Shown in pieces: positions 46,461 through 59,122 of a stretch of DNA of 64,000 bases (its first letter is position 1; every line of letters starts with the position of its first letter). The DNA comes from Plectrocnemia conspersa (lineage: Eukaryota > Arthropoda > Insecta > Trichoptera > Polycentropodidae), in the NCBI GenBank assembly GCA_009617715.1, contig VTFK01000093.1:1178001-1242000 (forward strand), in the 5' to 3' direction. The position numbers and the translations under genes are program-made. Under the pieces are notes generated by a model that was not told where the DNA came from, ran no database searches, and was given only the letters and a program-made list of their open reading frames with translations.

Positions 46461-48535
46461 TCTGCTCGCACATTTAATTAGGATAGTAAGCAAATAAGCA
46501 CAGTTCTCGAAATTATGCGGATAAATAAATACTGTTACTAAACTGAAAAAAATATAATTGAAAAACTCCAGTTCAGGTTGCCATTTCAATTAATAGCATT
46601 ATTTTAAATGATACAATTTCATTCTACTGCGTAAATTGAAACGAGTGCCTCATGTTACAACGCCGGCACTTTACAGACACACTATTATGGCTACTAAAAT
46701 GTGCGTATGTATTCACGTGCAAATATAAAATGTAATTTATATACATATATAAATAAATTCATTTGTCTTTTTAATGTATTATGTGTATTTTTATATTCTA
46801 TTATTTTTATGATAAATTATATAAATACTTTTGTTGTATAATATTTATTTTTATCTAGTAATAATAATGTTGATACAGATAGTTATGTTTTATTTACGAT
46901 TTTGCTAATAATATTTTGTGTATAAATATATCTAAAACGCAAGTATAACAAAGATAAAAAATAGTAGTTTTGATAAAAGCTGCGAACCAAGATAATAAAA
47001 ATTTAAAGGTCTTGCTGCCATTGCGACTCTTAGAGCGCGCTTACGACACTATTTTTATACAAGCAATTAATCAGACACATATTAACATATGCCTGTCCGG
47101 TGTGGAGTAACATCAGTAATACTATTTTTTTTAATTTCAAGCTATTCAAAATAAAGCTATAATATAATATATGATACCCATTTTGATCCTAATCTTAAAT
47201 ATTTTTTACAACAACCTTTAAATACCAATTTCATTTTCATACGAGATTAGTGGGTTAGTGTGGTTAAGCATGATTTTTATCCAGTGCTATAAATTCTGTT
47301 TTTTCTCCATGAATCGAAACATAAGAAGTATATAAAATATGCGATAGGTATAAAAATTTAAAGAAGAACTCAATGTATTTTACAATAGATTGTTTGTATA
47401 TATAAAATAGTGTGAACATATTGGTAATTTTAAAATCAAAACTAAGCAATACATTTATAGAAAAATACCAAACTATTCGTATTAAATAATTTAACTGTAA
47501 TATTAATTAGTTTGTAGTTAAATAACGAAGATTTGTACATATATTCATATATTAATATTTTTTTTATTATGTAGCGAGAATATTAATATAATATTTAGAA
47601 TGGCATGTTTTCAATATAATATCTTTATTCGTTTTGCTCTACTAAGAGGGATCATGTGTAATCTAGTTTGAATATCAAGGAGTTTAATCATGGGTTATTA
47701 TTAACATGCGGTTTGTCGTGGTCCACTGCACTCGAACACTTGGCAGTTATTACTTTATTCATTATTGGAATAATATATTTCAAGTTATGACTATGTTGTT
47801 AAAATCGTAAATAATTTAATTTTTTTATTGTAAAAGTAATGGGTGTGTATTAAGATAAACAGGTCAACAATATTTTCAAGTAAGTTACAGCTGATTGAAT
47901 ATGCTCGAAACCAGTCAAGGGTATGCACGAAAAAGCGAGCATCCAAGTGTTCATAATATTTTTGTGTACACTTCAAAAATAACGTTATTAGAATGTTGCT
48001 TGTATTATACAATGTTTCATTATTCGTTTTTATGAAAATGTGCTATAAATAGTAGAGATACTTAAAGTAGAGTAAGAAAAAAAATATGGACTTTTTTTTA
48101 TCCCACTTGTAGAGTCAAAATTTATATTATGTACCCAGCTTTACATTAATTTTATCTGACAGAATCTATATATGTTATCGGGACATTACAACATGATGTT
48201 TAAAGTCAAACTTAACCTACATAAATTAACCAAATCTACCTTTACCGAATAAAAGTTCTAAAACTAACTATAGTGATCCAACTTTCATTAGATTAATTCG
48301 TTTTGGTAAGGTTTGGTTTAGAACAGCAAATCAACTATCAAATTAAGTTTCCTTAGACATTTTAAAGCAGCAATATAGTCCAAGCTTAATTTTAATAAAT
48401 CATCACGATACTCTTCCGTGGGATTAGAAAAATCTACGCAAACTAAATCTGTATTGATCGATCAAAATTTTAATTATTTAATAATTAATAATTCCAATCT
48501 TCCATACACAATCAAAATTGAAAAACATTAAAGTA

Positions 48536-48606
48536 CGCGTGGGATTCAAAACCAGGTCTTTTACGCAAATATTAGCACCTATCAATTAAATTATATTTTC
48601 GCTAGT
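48536..48606 (-). repeat. tRNA-like sequence, decayed
   Basis: The minus strand contains a B-box-like ggttttgaatcccac preceded by tgataggtgctaa, a weak A-box candidate. It resembles the other two tRNA-like sequences in layout but is more degraded. Confidence 0.35.
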
Positions 48607-51600
48607 AGAAATATATTTTAAAATGTTTTCTTATCCCTTACATTATATGTACAGCTATGCACATTTAATTCAATAAATTAATACTTAAGTTTTAATATAC
48701 ATATTTACATTAAAGATATGTTTCAGAATACTAGCACTATATATTGTTTAAGAAATTGTCAAAATGTCGTTTTTAGCCAGTAATGAAATCACTACTATGC
48801 TCTGTATTTATAAAGTTAATATTAGCATTTTTATGCTTTCTACAACTTTTTTATATATATATATACAACACGTACTTCGCGAATGTATGAAATGACCCTC
48901 TGAATTCACACGCGATACACGTATCGCAGAACGGTGCTGAGAGCAAAACTTTCCGTAAGCTTCACAACTGCTTATGTGCCTTTGTTTACTGCCATCATAT
49001 GAAACGATTGCCAATGAACACGTTGAAATTGGCGGTGATGTTCGCCAAAGTTGTTCTCGCGAGGCAACAAAGAAGCAGAGGGAGTGTGAGAGCGTAAAGG
49101 GTGCAAAAACGAATACTCTCCCCGCGGCAATCAAAATTTTAACACACGCCCATATCGGTTTGTTTGCATGGGATAATTTTAAGAATGCTCTCACTGGCGG
49201 CTGTAAAATTTTAGTGCTCCGTCGATATGTTCACTTTGGGGACTCGGCGCCAAATCGGACGGTTATCAAATATTATTGCAGTCGGGTAATCGGATTTTAT
49301 ATTCGCTGCTAATTCGACAGGGTCGCCTGTCTGCTTAACGCCCGTCCCTCCGGAGGGTGTTTTTAAAGGGAGCGAATTTAATTGAAGTCCATCCAGCCCG
49401 GTGTATATTGATCCCGTACTTGTCTTTTCGGCAGTCTATTTAGCTCCTGGCTCGGGCTAATAAGGCTCTAGTACTCCTATGAGAGCTCTACGTGCGAACG
49501 TAATTGCTAGCTACATGCACAGAACCAAAACCACTCCGTCGTACAGACGAACCGTTTCGCCTTTTAATGAAATCAAACATAGTTCTCTTTTCGTGTTTTG
49601 CAAATAAGAAACTCGACATTTATTGTGTGATAATACTCGCTTTGATGCTCTTTATTGGACTGTGTAATTGTTTCATATGAATGAGTGATTTATGACTTTT
49701 ACATAAGAAATAAAATTTTACTGTCGGAGCTTTACATATTTTTTGATAGTAGATAATTTTATTGTAAAGCTAGTACTAATACAAATATAATATAAATATT
49801 ATTTTGGGACAACATTTTTTTAATGTAATGAATATAACTTATCGATTGGTTAAAGTGGCATAAAATAGAATCTAGGATATGGCACTATCAAATCTTATTG
49901 ATAAAGTTCAGAAAAGATTCTTGAGATATATTTATAAAATGATATTTATTTATTATCCGTTCTTGTATCTTAAGGCCTTTCTTTTAGGGGTGTTGGAATA
50001 AAATTTGCTGAGTACTCGCAGAAACAACCAAAAGGTTCTGTTAATTCGTCCTCATTTGATACAGCAAAATTTTTTGATTATGTGTTGACTATTTTTGCGA
50101 GTGCGTTTGAGTAGCAGGTTATAAAAATCTGCAATTCAAAGAAGCTTTTTATTATTAAAATCAAAAAAATATTTTTGTAAATATCGAACTTTGTCTTGAT
50201 ATTATTATCGAATAGTTATACTAATTTACAACCGATAGTTAACAGCCTTTCGTCTTTTTCTGTGAATACAACAGAAATCTTATTTTTTTATTTGAAAATT
50301 ATTTGAATACACATATTATTTAAAATCATCCTTTACACAAAAAATCAAGGAACAAAAAGTTTGCAAAATTTTATTTACTCTCCTTTTGACGCCTTCACTG
50401 ATCAGTGGTTTGCGTAATAGGAGTATCGATGAGTGTATATATTAAACTGAAGTGAATTTCCATGTTTCGTTTTCATTTCTATGCTGATTTTCAGTAAATT
50501 ATTAAATGAAATTAATTTATTTTTTTGAGCGAAATAATTACTTTGCTCGATATTTGACACTCTCAACTGATCGGTAGTCTGCATAACAGGAATAACGATA
50601 ATAATACATATATTATAAGATCGATGTGATTTTTGTGTTTCGTTTCGAATTCTGAAGTTCATATAAAGGGTAAGTTTTCAGAAAATAATTATATGAAATT
50701 AATATTTTTTTAAATAAAAAAAATAAAAAGCCATGTATGTTGTAAAAAATTGTAAATTAAATAACTACAATTTTTATGATATTCCAATTGCTTTTATATG
50801 ACGATCTCAAATATGTTTTACAACATTTTTTTGTAGACTGTTTAGCAAAATAAGTTGAAAAAAATAACTCTAAAAAAGACGTTGTTAAGTTAAAAATAAT
50901 ATTTATTTTATTTTTTTAGGGTTTGTGTCATTTAGTTATTACTATTACTGTTTTATGACTTTTTATATTTATTTTATTTACAAAGTTGTGTAATATCTTA
51001 TTTTTGCTTATTATTTATGTCATTAATAAATAATGTAAAGAGCAGAGGGCCCCGGTTGCACCCTTTAGGACACTCCGAAGTTGAACAATTGGCAAACATT
51101 GATCTACAATCGCCCACAAAATTTGAGAATAACCGACTTAAGTCATCCGAGCAACCGAGGTCCGACAATTTATGTCAAAGACCTCAAAATCAAAATATAC
51201 GACATCTACTTGTATTCCTGCATCGATAAATTATGTTACTGTTTTGGTAAAAGACGGAAGGGAAATACGAATTTTTTTTATGTAAAAATATAAAAAAAGC
51301 TTTTTACTGGTTACTAAGCATAGGGTTACATTGATAGAGAAATACTTTTTATTTGATTATTATAGATAATATGCTTAAAAATGTATGTATACATGTAAAT
51401 ATATACATATTATATATTATTTTTAAAACCGTGTATATTTTAAACTATAAAAAACTAGTGAAATTCCCGAGGAACCATTATTAAATATTAAAGTTAGACA
51501 GGGTTATGTAATCTCATTTAATATATGTGCGATTTAACAAAGAATTATTTAAAAATATATGTGCATTAAAGTAAATACTTTGTTTCATAGTAATTGTTTA

Positions 51601-52374
51601 TGCATTTATGCCAGGTAAATATTATTTTACTAAATCGGATTTCAATCTTCGTTTCAGAGAGTTATTCATGGGGTGTTTATTAGTAATTCATAAACAATTT
51701 ATTTTATGAAATAATTATTTTATATATATTCATTTCATTTAATATTAAATTTTTCTTCAGTGAAAATTATTGTTTTAACAAAAATATATATACATTATTA
51801 TTGTGTAGTGATTTCACGAATACTACTTATTTTACTGTTTACTGTTTTCCTTTCTATGCAAAAGGACACTACAAATAAACAGAATTTTAATGAAAATTCC
51901 GTTTGACGAGTTTAACCTTTTAGCTACGGATATTTCGCATCGGTCGGGATTTTTGGGAATTTTACTGATTTCAATTTTCACCTTGGTTTAATCCGATCAA
52001 AAACTCGTCCGTATGTGCGAAGCTCTCTAGAGCGGCAAGGTATTATGGCGGAGCTGTCGCGGGGGCGTCGGCTTTATTTTGCTTGTAGATTTGCAGAATC
52101 CACGGCTCTGTTGGGATACAAATGACGCAAGGACCCAAAATCTAGTTAATGCCCTTAATCCGGCGCTCTTGTGTCGGCGTGCACCCGCTGATGTGCAAAA
52201 CGAAAGCGCAGCTAGTGTTGTGTAGCTTTATTCTCAAACACCTTCCAATCCACTAAAAGCGAATATTGCCTTAAGATATTGGGTAATAAGCGAATGAAAA
52301 TAGATCGTCGGTTATATTTTAATGAGGTATTCGACAAATAATTAATATTATCTACACATAAATTCTTTGTTCAT

Positions 52375-52416
52375 AGATGAACGTTCAATTAAAATATTTT
52401 AATTGAACGTTCATCT
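52375..52416. repeat. 42-bp perfect palindrome
   Basis: agatgaacgttcaattaaaa and one more base are followed directly by their exact reverse complement, with no spacer. No coding sequence is near. Confidence 0.9.
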
Positions 52417-55400
52417 TATCTTTATATAAAATATAATCCACATAAGACAGATAAATAATAGCTTATTAAGCACATCTATAATAAATATAACTACTTTATT
52501 TGTATATTTTTCTGTGAGATTAAAAATAATAAATGGTTTAGATTAGGACCCTGTCTCTATAATATATAATATGAATAACAATGTTAAATTTGTAAAAAAT
52601 AAAACATCATACTATAAATAATATTTTTTCAGATAATAAGGATCGAAAGTCATTAAAAAATAAATAAATAATAATATAATTAAAATAGTTGTATAGTATG
52701 AATACTTTTCTTGCAAGTATTATTTTATTATATTCCTTCTAAAAATTATACCATGAAATAATTAATGGCGAATTTAAAATCAACATGTAGCTAATAAAAA
52801 ATTGTCTGTTGTAGCTTTGTATAAAAAATTATGGTTGATTATTATTTATTATTACACTGATATAATAATTGTGTAAATAAGATTTTACAAATATATATTT
52901 TGATCAATTCGATATCAAAAGAACAAATTTTCAATTTCATGCACGGAAACTTTGAAAGAAGTCGAGGAATATTATGACAAATTATTTTAACTTTAGAACG
53001 GTAAACACAACCATATGGCTTTAAGTTGAAAACCAGATTGTTCCTAGATATGAGTCACAGATTGTTTTTGTTTCGCAAACTCGGGAAAACTCATTCATCC
53101 ACAAAGAGCGGCTGCAGTAGCGAAATTAAAATACAAATTCAATACCAGTACAAACAACGTATTCACGTTAATTTAATTTCCCAAATATATAAAAGCTATC
53201 GATGTGTAATTCGATTCCTGTATGAAATTTAATATACGAGAGTAAAAAATACAAGCCCACGTAAAATAAATTTATGTAGGGAACGAAGTAAGAGATGTAC
53301 TTATTTCTCGAAAACATTTTGAAACGTTATGAAATTTTAAATTGTGAGTATCGCACATAATTTAATTCTAACGTACATACATATGTCACTGAACTAGAGG
53401 GAAGTTTAAATAGATTTTAAGCTAGCAATTAAAATAAGTTGGCAGACGCACTAGAAAATGACAAAGCTCGTTATTTGTTGGTAGTAAAACTAGTGTAGTG
53501 TAAATATTTTCGAACTACACATCTTCTTGGCGAATGACGCAGTAATAGAATATATGTAATATAAACGTTTTCTAAGGTTTTTGCCGTAAAGTGAGAACGA
53601 TATAAACATTGTTTAATATTATATCATATGTGTATTTATTGAAAATTCTCGTGAGTGGCATTTCTAATTTAATATATTTTTAAATATTAAAAATTGTTGA
53701 TAAAATAATATACATATGTACAGAGTTATTTTAAGTAACTATTTATTTATTTAAAACGTAGGTTTGATCGTAAACTAGTAGAGTTACTGTATTAACTCTG
53801 ACCGGGAAATAATTGCTGGGTACTACCGAGATTTTCGATGAATTTAAAAAATAATATATTGCACTAAACACAATTTACAAAAATTATTAAAAAAAATATA
53901 ATCTGTATAATTTAAGACCCAGGAATTTTTATCTTGAATTCAGGATATTTCATACTTTAATCCTTTACCTTATTATTGAAAATATTACACTGCTAATTGT
54001 CGGTCAAAATACTGTTGACAAAAGCAGGTATGTATTTGAAATTTCATTATGAAACACTCATCGCTAAATTTGACAAAATATTTTTTCAAATCAAGTGTCA
54101 TTTTTGTCACTTTTTTATATTAAAGGAAAGACACAAATGTTCTGAATTTTTAATAACAATCTTTTAATTATTAATTTATTTTAAAATTTCACTACGCGGT
54201 TTCCTCAGGATTTGCTTAACATCTGATTAATTTTTCACGCTATATTGCGCAACATAGCGTTATGTCATTTACAGTTAAGTAGATATTTAAAAGCTTTATT
54301 AATTGCAGTGAGCTTTGAAAACAGTTTCTTTGAACTAGAAATTTCATACATAATATGATAAGCAAATTTTATGTTGCCAGAGCTACCGTACGAAAGATTT
54401 TGCTGGTTAATCCGATTTTCGATGTTGCCTTCTAAATAAATTCTGTTTATTTTTCTAGTAATTACCATTTTTTAAGCTGCTTTAAACATAAAATAAGATT
54501 AGAAATTAAAATTATAAAAGAGTATTTAAATAAATAAATATAAGCAAAACTAAAAGTCAAACACAGAAAAACAAGAATATAAAAATATACAATATATTAA
54601 AAATTGCGTTTGCACTGTACGTCACTGTGGCCAAGTCAAAACATTTACTGAAATTTATCAGTTAGATTAAAAATTAGCGGAAAATTTAGTAACTTTCTTA
54701 GATAAAAATAATACAGCTAGATTAATATTATATTTATGAGTATTGTACTTTAATATCGTTAATAAAAACATTTATTAATTTTATTTTGATTTACTATTAA
54801 TTCGTCTCTCTTTTCTAATACGCAGACATACATTAGTGTATTTTCAATAATTTTAGGTGAAATATTTCTCTTCCTCATTAATAAAAAAACATTATCATTG
54901 GCCCACTAGTTTACCTGAATTTCTCATAATGTCCCCGTGGGATATACCGCCCATGCACAGGTGCCATGTGTCAAGTGTTAATTTGCACAAAAGGCGTTGA
55001 AAGAGCGTGGGCAAAATTTTGTGACCGTTGAATTATTATATAATATAAACCTTGTAATGTGTATAAACGATTATGTAAATTTATCAACACGAGCACTCGT
55101 AACCTAAATAGATTGACATTAACCTTTTCCTTTTCAATGAATTCGCAATATCGTAATGATTTACGTTATCGAGGCGAGATTTTGGATGATTTCCATGTCT
55201 TGTTATTTCTTAAAATATAAATTTTATATACATGTAACTATAGACAATTTAATTTAAAATATATATAATAAATTAAAATTAGCTATAATATTAATAAAAA
55301 AATAATATAAATTAAATCTTACTTATAACTTTGAATTATAAATAAAAGTTGCATCTATTAAATACCAAGAATAAAGTTGAGCAAAATGTTATTATTTGTG

Positions 55401-56759
55401 AGGTAGAATAAGAAGTTTTAAAGGTTACAAATAGTATGAATAAGTTAAATTCAGAACAATGGCAATCCGTTCAGTTTTATAGAATTTGCTTAAATTCCAC
55501 ATCAAAGCCGTTTCTAAAAGTGTTTCGGCGTGTTCATGAACAGAAAATAGATTAAACCAGGGATGTTAAATGATTTTAATTCTAATTATATTAACACGAT
55601 ATTATTTACCTTTGGCTTTGCCCGAGGTCATCTTAGAATATCTTATATATTTAATAAAAGGAAGACTTTTAATACCGCAGCATGTTTTTAAATTACGTAA
55701 ATTTTTTTTTTAAATAATGCTGATCATCGGGTAAGTGTAAAAGTCAAAAATTATTTCCAAACTTGTATTCACTCAAATATATACAATAAAACACAATACA
55801 TATTTGGGTGCATGAATAATAGTAAGATTTCCATGACCTATATATATGATGTTCTTATTTATTTACAATTTTTTTGTGACGTAAAAAAATATGCGCTAAG
55901 ACCATCAATTTGTAAGGGAAATAGATTAAGGCATAATTAAAAATTGCTTGTGAATTAGAACAAGAGTTTCATTTTTATCAAAAGGTATTTCATGTGTAAT
56001 ATTATAACATATATTTATTAATTTCTGTATTATATTATTTTATTTACTAATTTATTTATGTATATTTTTAAAGAGAGTTTGACATATGCTTATTAAATAA
56101 ATTCAAATATAGATCAACACCCAACGTCACAATATTTAAAAAAAATATATTTTATAATATTAATTTTTTAAAAACAACACACGTTTTTTTAAAGATTATC
56201 TTATTTTAAAACATTTTTTGCAAAGATTGTTTTGTTAGTCGAACAAACTGAATATTGTTATGATTCATCGGTGAGCTTCCCAATCTACGATACATAAGGC
56301 CAGTCTCCAAGGAACGATCAGACAGAGGCAGAAAGACATCGACGTACTACGAGACACACATCGAGAGACTACAAGGCAGACTTCGACAGATATCGACAGA
56401 CCCACAATAGTTTGTTGCAGTATGTATATCATATAATACTAAATCGTTTCAAGCTTTCCAGCGTCCATTACTGGCTGTGAAGTCACCCTCCCTTAGAGCT
56501 AAAAAGCTTAAAATTTCAAATCTATACAGAGATCCACTCGATTATTCGTGGCAAAAAATAATCACGAAATCCTCGAGATTATGTTTACTAATTTGTAGTT
56601 ATCGAAAATCGGTTAGGACCTCAAAATTGTATTTTCTAGTGACGACGGTGAACATAAAATACGGAGATAAAGCAAAGTTTATTGTAAACTTTAAAAAATA
56701 CATTACATAAGATTTTCTACACGATTCCCAGATCATAAACATTGAGTATTCGAAAATAA

Positions 56760-57123
56760 AACTGACATCCCACGCCGGCCGTGACGGCGTCGTCGACGAC
56801 GCCACCTTCCAGAAGGTGGCATATTTCCACAATGAGTGTGAATCGCATCATATCCCCCGGCCGACGGCAGGTTTAAATATAAAAACTATCTGACCCATCT
56901 ACGTGGGATGTATAATTAGATGGCGACGGACACACACACATACGCATGAATAGTCGGGAGCATTCGGATGCGTCGGCCAAGAACGAAAGATTCCTCGCGG
57001 CTTGGCTCGCGTGCCACCAGTTATCGATCAATCGATGCGGCCGGTGTACCAGTTGCGCATTTGGTCGACACCGATTTGCTTTTGCGCCGGTAACTTTGTT
57101 CGCATTGTTTCGTGACTGTGTTC
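56760..57123 (+). promoter_or_regulatory. Putative promoter region of the downstream gene
   Basis: It is GC-elevated relative to both sides. It holds an 18-bp perfect palindrome (ggcgtcgtcgacgacgcc, 56786-56803) directly overlapping a hairpin with arms gccacctt and aaggtggc (56801-56820). Ends at the guessed initiator. Confidence 0.35.
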
Positions 57124-57199
57124 AGTGTTGCCAGTGTTGACAGTGTAAAGTGACCCGGTAGGGGATTTAAAAAGGGGACTTTCCAATATTTTTTTAGAG
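57124..57199 (+). other. Non-coding first exon of the downstream gene
   Basis: A GC-elevated block (about 56940-57170) ends in AT-rich sequence with a strong donor, AGAG then GTGAGT at 57200. ttcagtg at 57121-57127 fits an arthropod initiator, so the start is guessed at 57124. An ATG frame at 56946-57140 stops before the donor and is not supported as protein. Confidence 0.45.
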
Positions 57200-57857
57200 G
57201 TGAGTTTTTTTAATAAAGTGTCGATTTGTTAATATAAATACAATAATCAGTGAAGGCTAAACTGGTCTTCAACGTAATCGTATATATGTGGGAAGTGTCT
57301 CATGCATTGTTGAACAAATCTGGTATTTGTGTCGTGTAGATCAGTGAGTGGGATTCTGGAAAACGTCCTCGAATATATAAGATACCGAATCAATATAAAT
57401 AAGTGAAATTGTAATAATAATAAGTAGACATGATTATATGCTATTTAGATCCGAAAGTATCGTAGTAGTATCGTAAAGTAGAATTTATTTACAATTTAAT
57501 ATATATTTTTCTTCAGAATTTTAAACTATTGTGTCTGAATGTCTTTTTCTACAATTTAAAGCTTATATATAATATCCACATGCAGGGTTATAAACATGTT
57601 ATAATTAATAATAAATATATTATACAACTATTTTTGACTTTTTTTTGAATTTATAAACTACCATATAAATTAATATTTAGTAGCATTATCAAAAAAAAAA
57701 AAATAGTGAAAGATTTGTATATAAAATAAAATTAAGTGCATTATTTGCATCTATGTATTATTTTGACAACGAATTGTAAACGGATTGGAAGTAATTTAAC
57801 ATAACATTTATGCAATTAGTTAATGCTATTATTATTACGCAATATTAAAACTCCAAT

Positions 57858-58760
57858 ATTTTCCAACACAATGGAAGATGACACAGGTTATCCTTATTCT
57901 AAAACCAGAAAAGAATCCAGAAAATGTAAAGTCGTACTGACCAATTGATTTTTTGCCTATTTTCATCAAAAAATTGAAGAAGCTTCTGCTACGTAAAATA
58001 AATCCAATACTATACAAACGATATATAATCCAAAACTACTAATTCTGCTTTCTGCAAGACCAATTGAACAAATACATATATAGTGGCAAACGAAATTATT
58101 AAAAATCTACAAGATAATGCACATTGTTAAGCTGCTTTTCTGGATATAGATAAAGATTTCAACAGAGTGTGGCATATGGTATTAAAATATAAAACCAAAA
58201 AGTTACAACCTCACTATATATAATAAATATGCCAGCGACAATTTTTTTTAAAAAATGTTTTATAAAATCATATATTAGCGACAGATTTTTCATTGTAAAA
58301 TATCAAGATAAAAAACTTCCGTCTGTCCAATAAAATTGGAGTACCTCAGGGCAGTTTACTAGGACCAGTACTGTCCTTAATATATACAGCAAACTTCCCA
58401 ACTACATAAAGGACTATCTGTGAAACATTTGCTGACGACACAGCTATTATGACTTCTCATGATAAACTGGATACGGCTGCTACTTAATATATCTAAGAAT
58501 ACTTCAACAGAATACAAGAATGGCTGCGTATTTGGAGAATAAAGATAAGCGAGCTAAAGTTTGTCCATGTTACGTTTACCATAAGAAAGAAAACATCTCC
58601 CGTCCGATTAAAGAACGCAATAATTCCCCAATATAACGGGGAAAAGTAAAGTTACCTTGGAAAAAACCATATTTAGAGTAAAAGAAAACAACTAGAACTC
58701 AGTCTAAAAAAATATTACCGACTAATGGGCAAAACTGACAGAGAAGAATAAGCTGCTTTT
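57858..58760 (+). pseudogene. Jockey-like non-LTR retrotransposon RT remnant
   Basis: Broken plus-strand frames give, in order, L-K-P-E-K-N-P-E-N-V-K-S-Y near 57893, LLLRKINPILYK near 57980, AAFLDIDKDFNRVWHM near 58135-58180, IGVPQGSLLGPVLSLIYTA near 58335 and FADDTAIM near 58430. An N-R-I-Q-E-W-L-R-I-W-like stretch follows. This is the usual order of Jockey-clade reverse transcriptase blocks, including the F-A-D-D active-site motif. Frame changes and stops are frequent. It sits in the first intron of the downstream gene. Confidence 0.8.
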
Positions 58761-59049
58761 CAGATGTTGAAAAAATTGTCAAGAAATTTATTTATTTTTA
58801 ATAAATCTTCCGTTATAAACTTACAGTCGTTATCCCAATGCGTTACAATGGGATAAATCTGTATCAATTGAGTCAGTCAATCAGATAAAATGAATACATA
58901 CAAGACTGAAAATCTGGGAATCAGTGACATTTATATTAATAATTATAAATTATTATGTGTACTACAATTTATAACAAATAGATGTCACTGCAGCTGGGGC
59001 AAGTTTTTTTTATAAGAGCGTATTTTTTATTATAAATAAAAATTCGAGT

Positions 59050-59122
59050 GTCGTTGCCGGGGCTCGAAACCGCAACCTCAGTGTTACTAGTCTGAGACGT
59101 TACAGACTACGCTATTCCGTCC
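59050..59122 (-). repeat. tRNA-like sequence, probable SINE head
   Basis: The minus strand has an A-box-like tagcgtagtctg and a B-box-like ggtttcgagcccc at tRNA-like spacing. The ends do not pair as an acceptor stem, so it is not a working tRNA. A tRNA-derived SINE or tRNA pseudogene fits best. Confidence 0.5.

Larger units (their letters stand above)
41900..56760. promoter_or_regulatory. Intergenic region with scattered GC-elevated blocks
   Basis: GC-elevated islands stand out in AT-rich DNA at about 41930-42120, 42380-42620, 43480-43870, 45730-46160, 48880-49540 and 51900-52260. Several contain homeodomain-like taatta cores or long chance ORFs on both strands. They resemble insect conserved non-coding or enhancer blocks, perhaps of the gene starting at 57.1 kb. 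Between them I see nothing but AT-rich sequence, the LINE fragment, a tRNA-like repeat and palindromes. Confidence 0.35.

Noticed and set aside
51017..51293. Overlapping ORFs reading like a retroelement fragment
   Set aside because: No reverse transcriptase or gag motif could be identified; composition alone is insufficient.
56290..56410. Possible LTR or minisatellite with gacag-type repeats
   Set aside because: Units are irregular, and no second LTR, primer site or element coding was seen.
59050..59122. Functional tRNA gene
   Set aside because: Promoter boxes are present, but the acceptor stem does not pair and the B box has an extra base.
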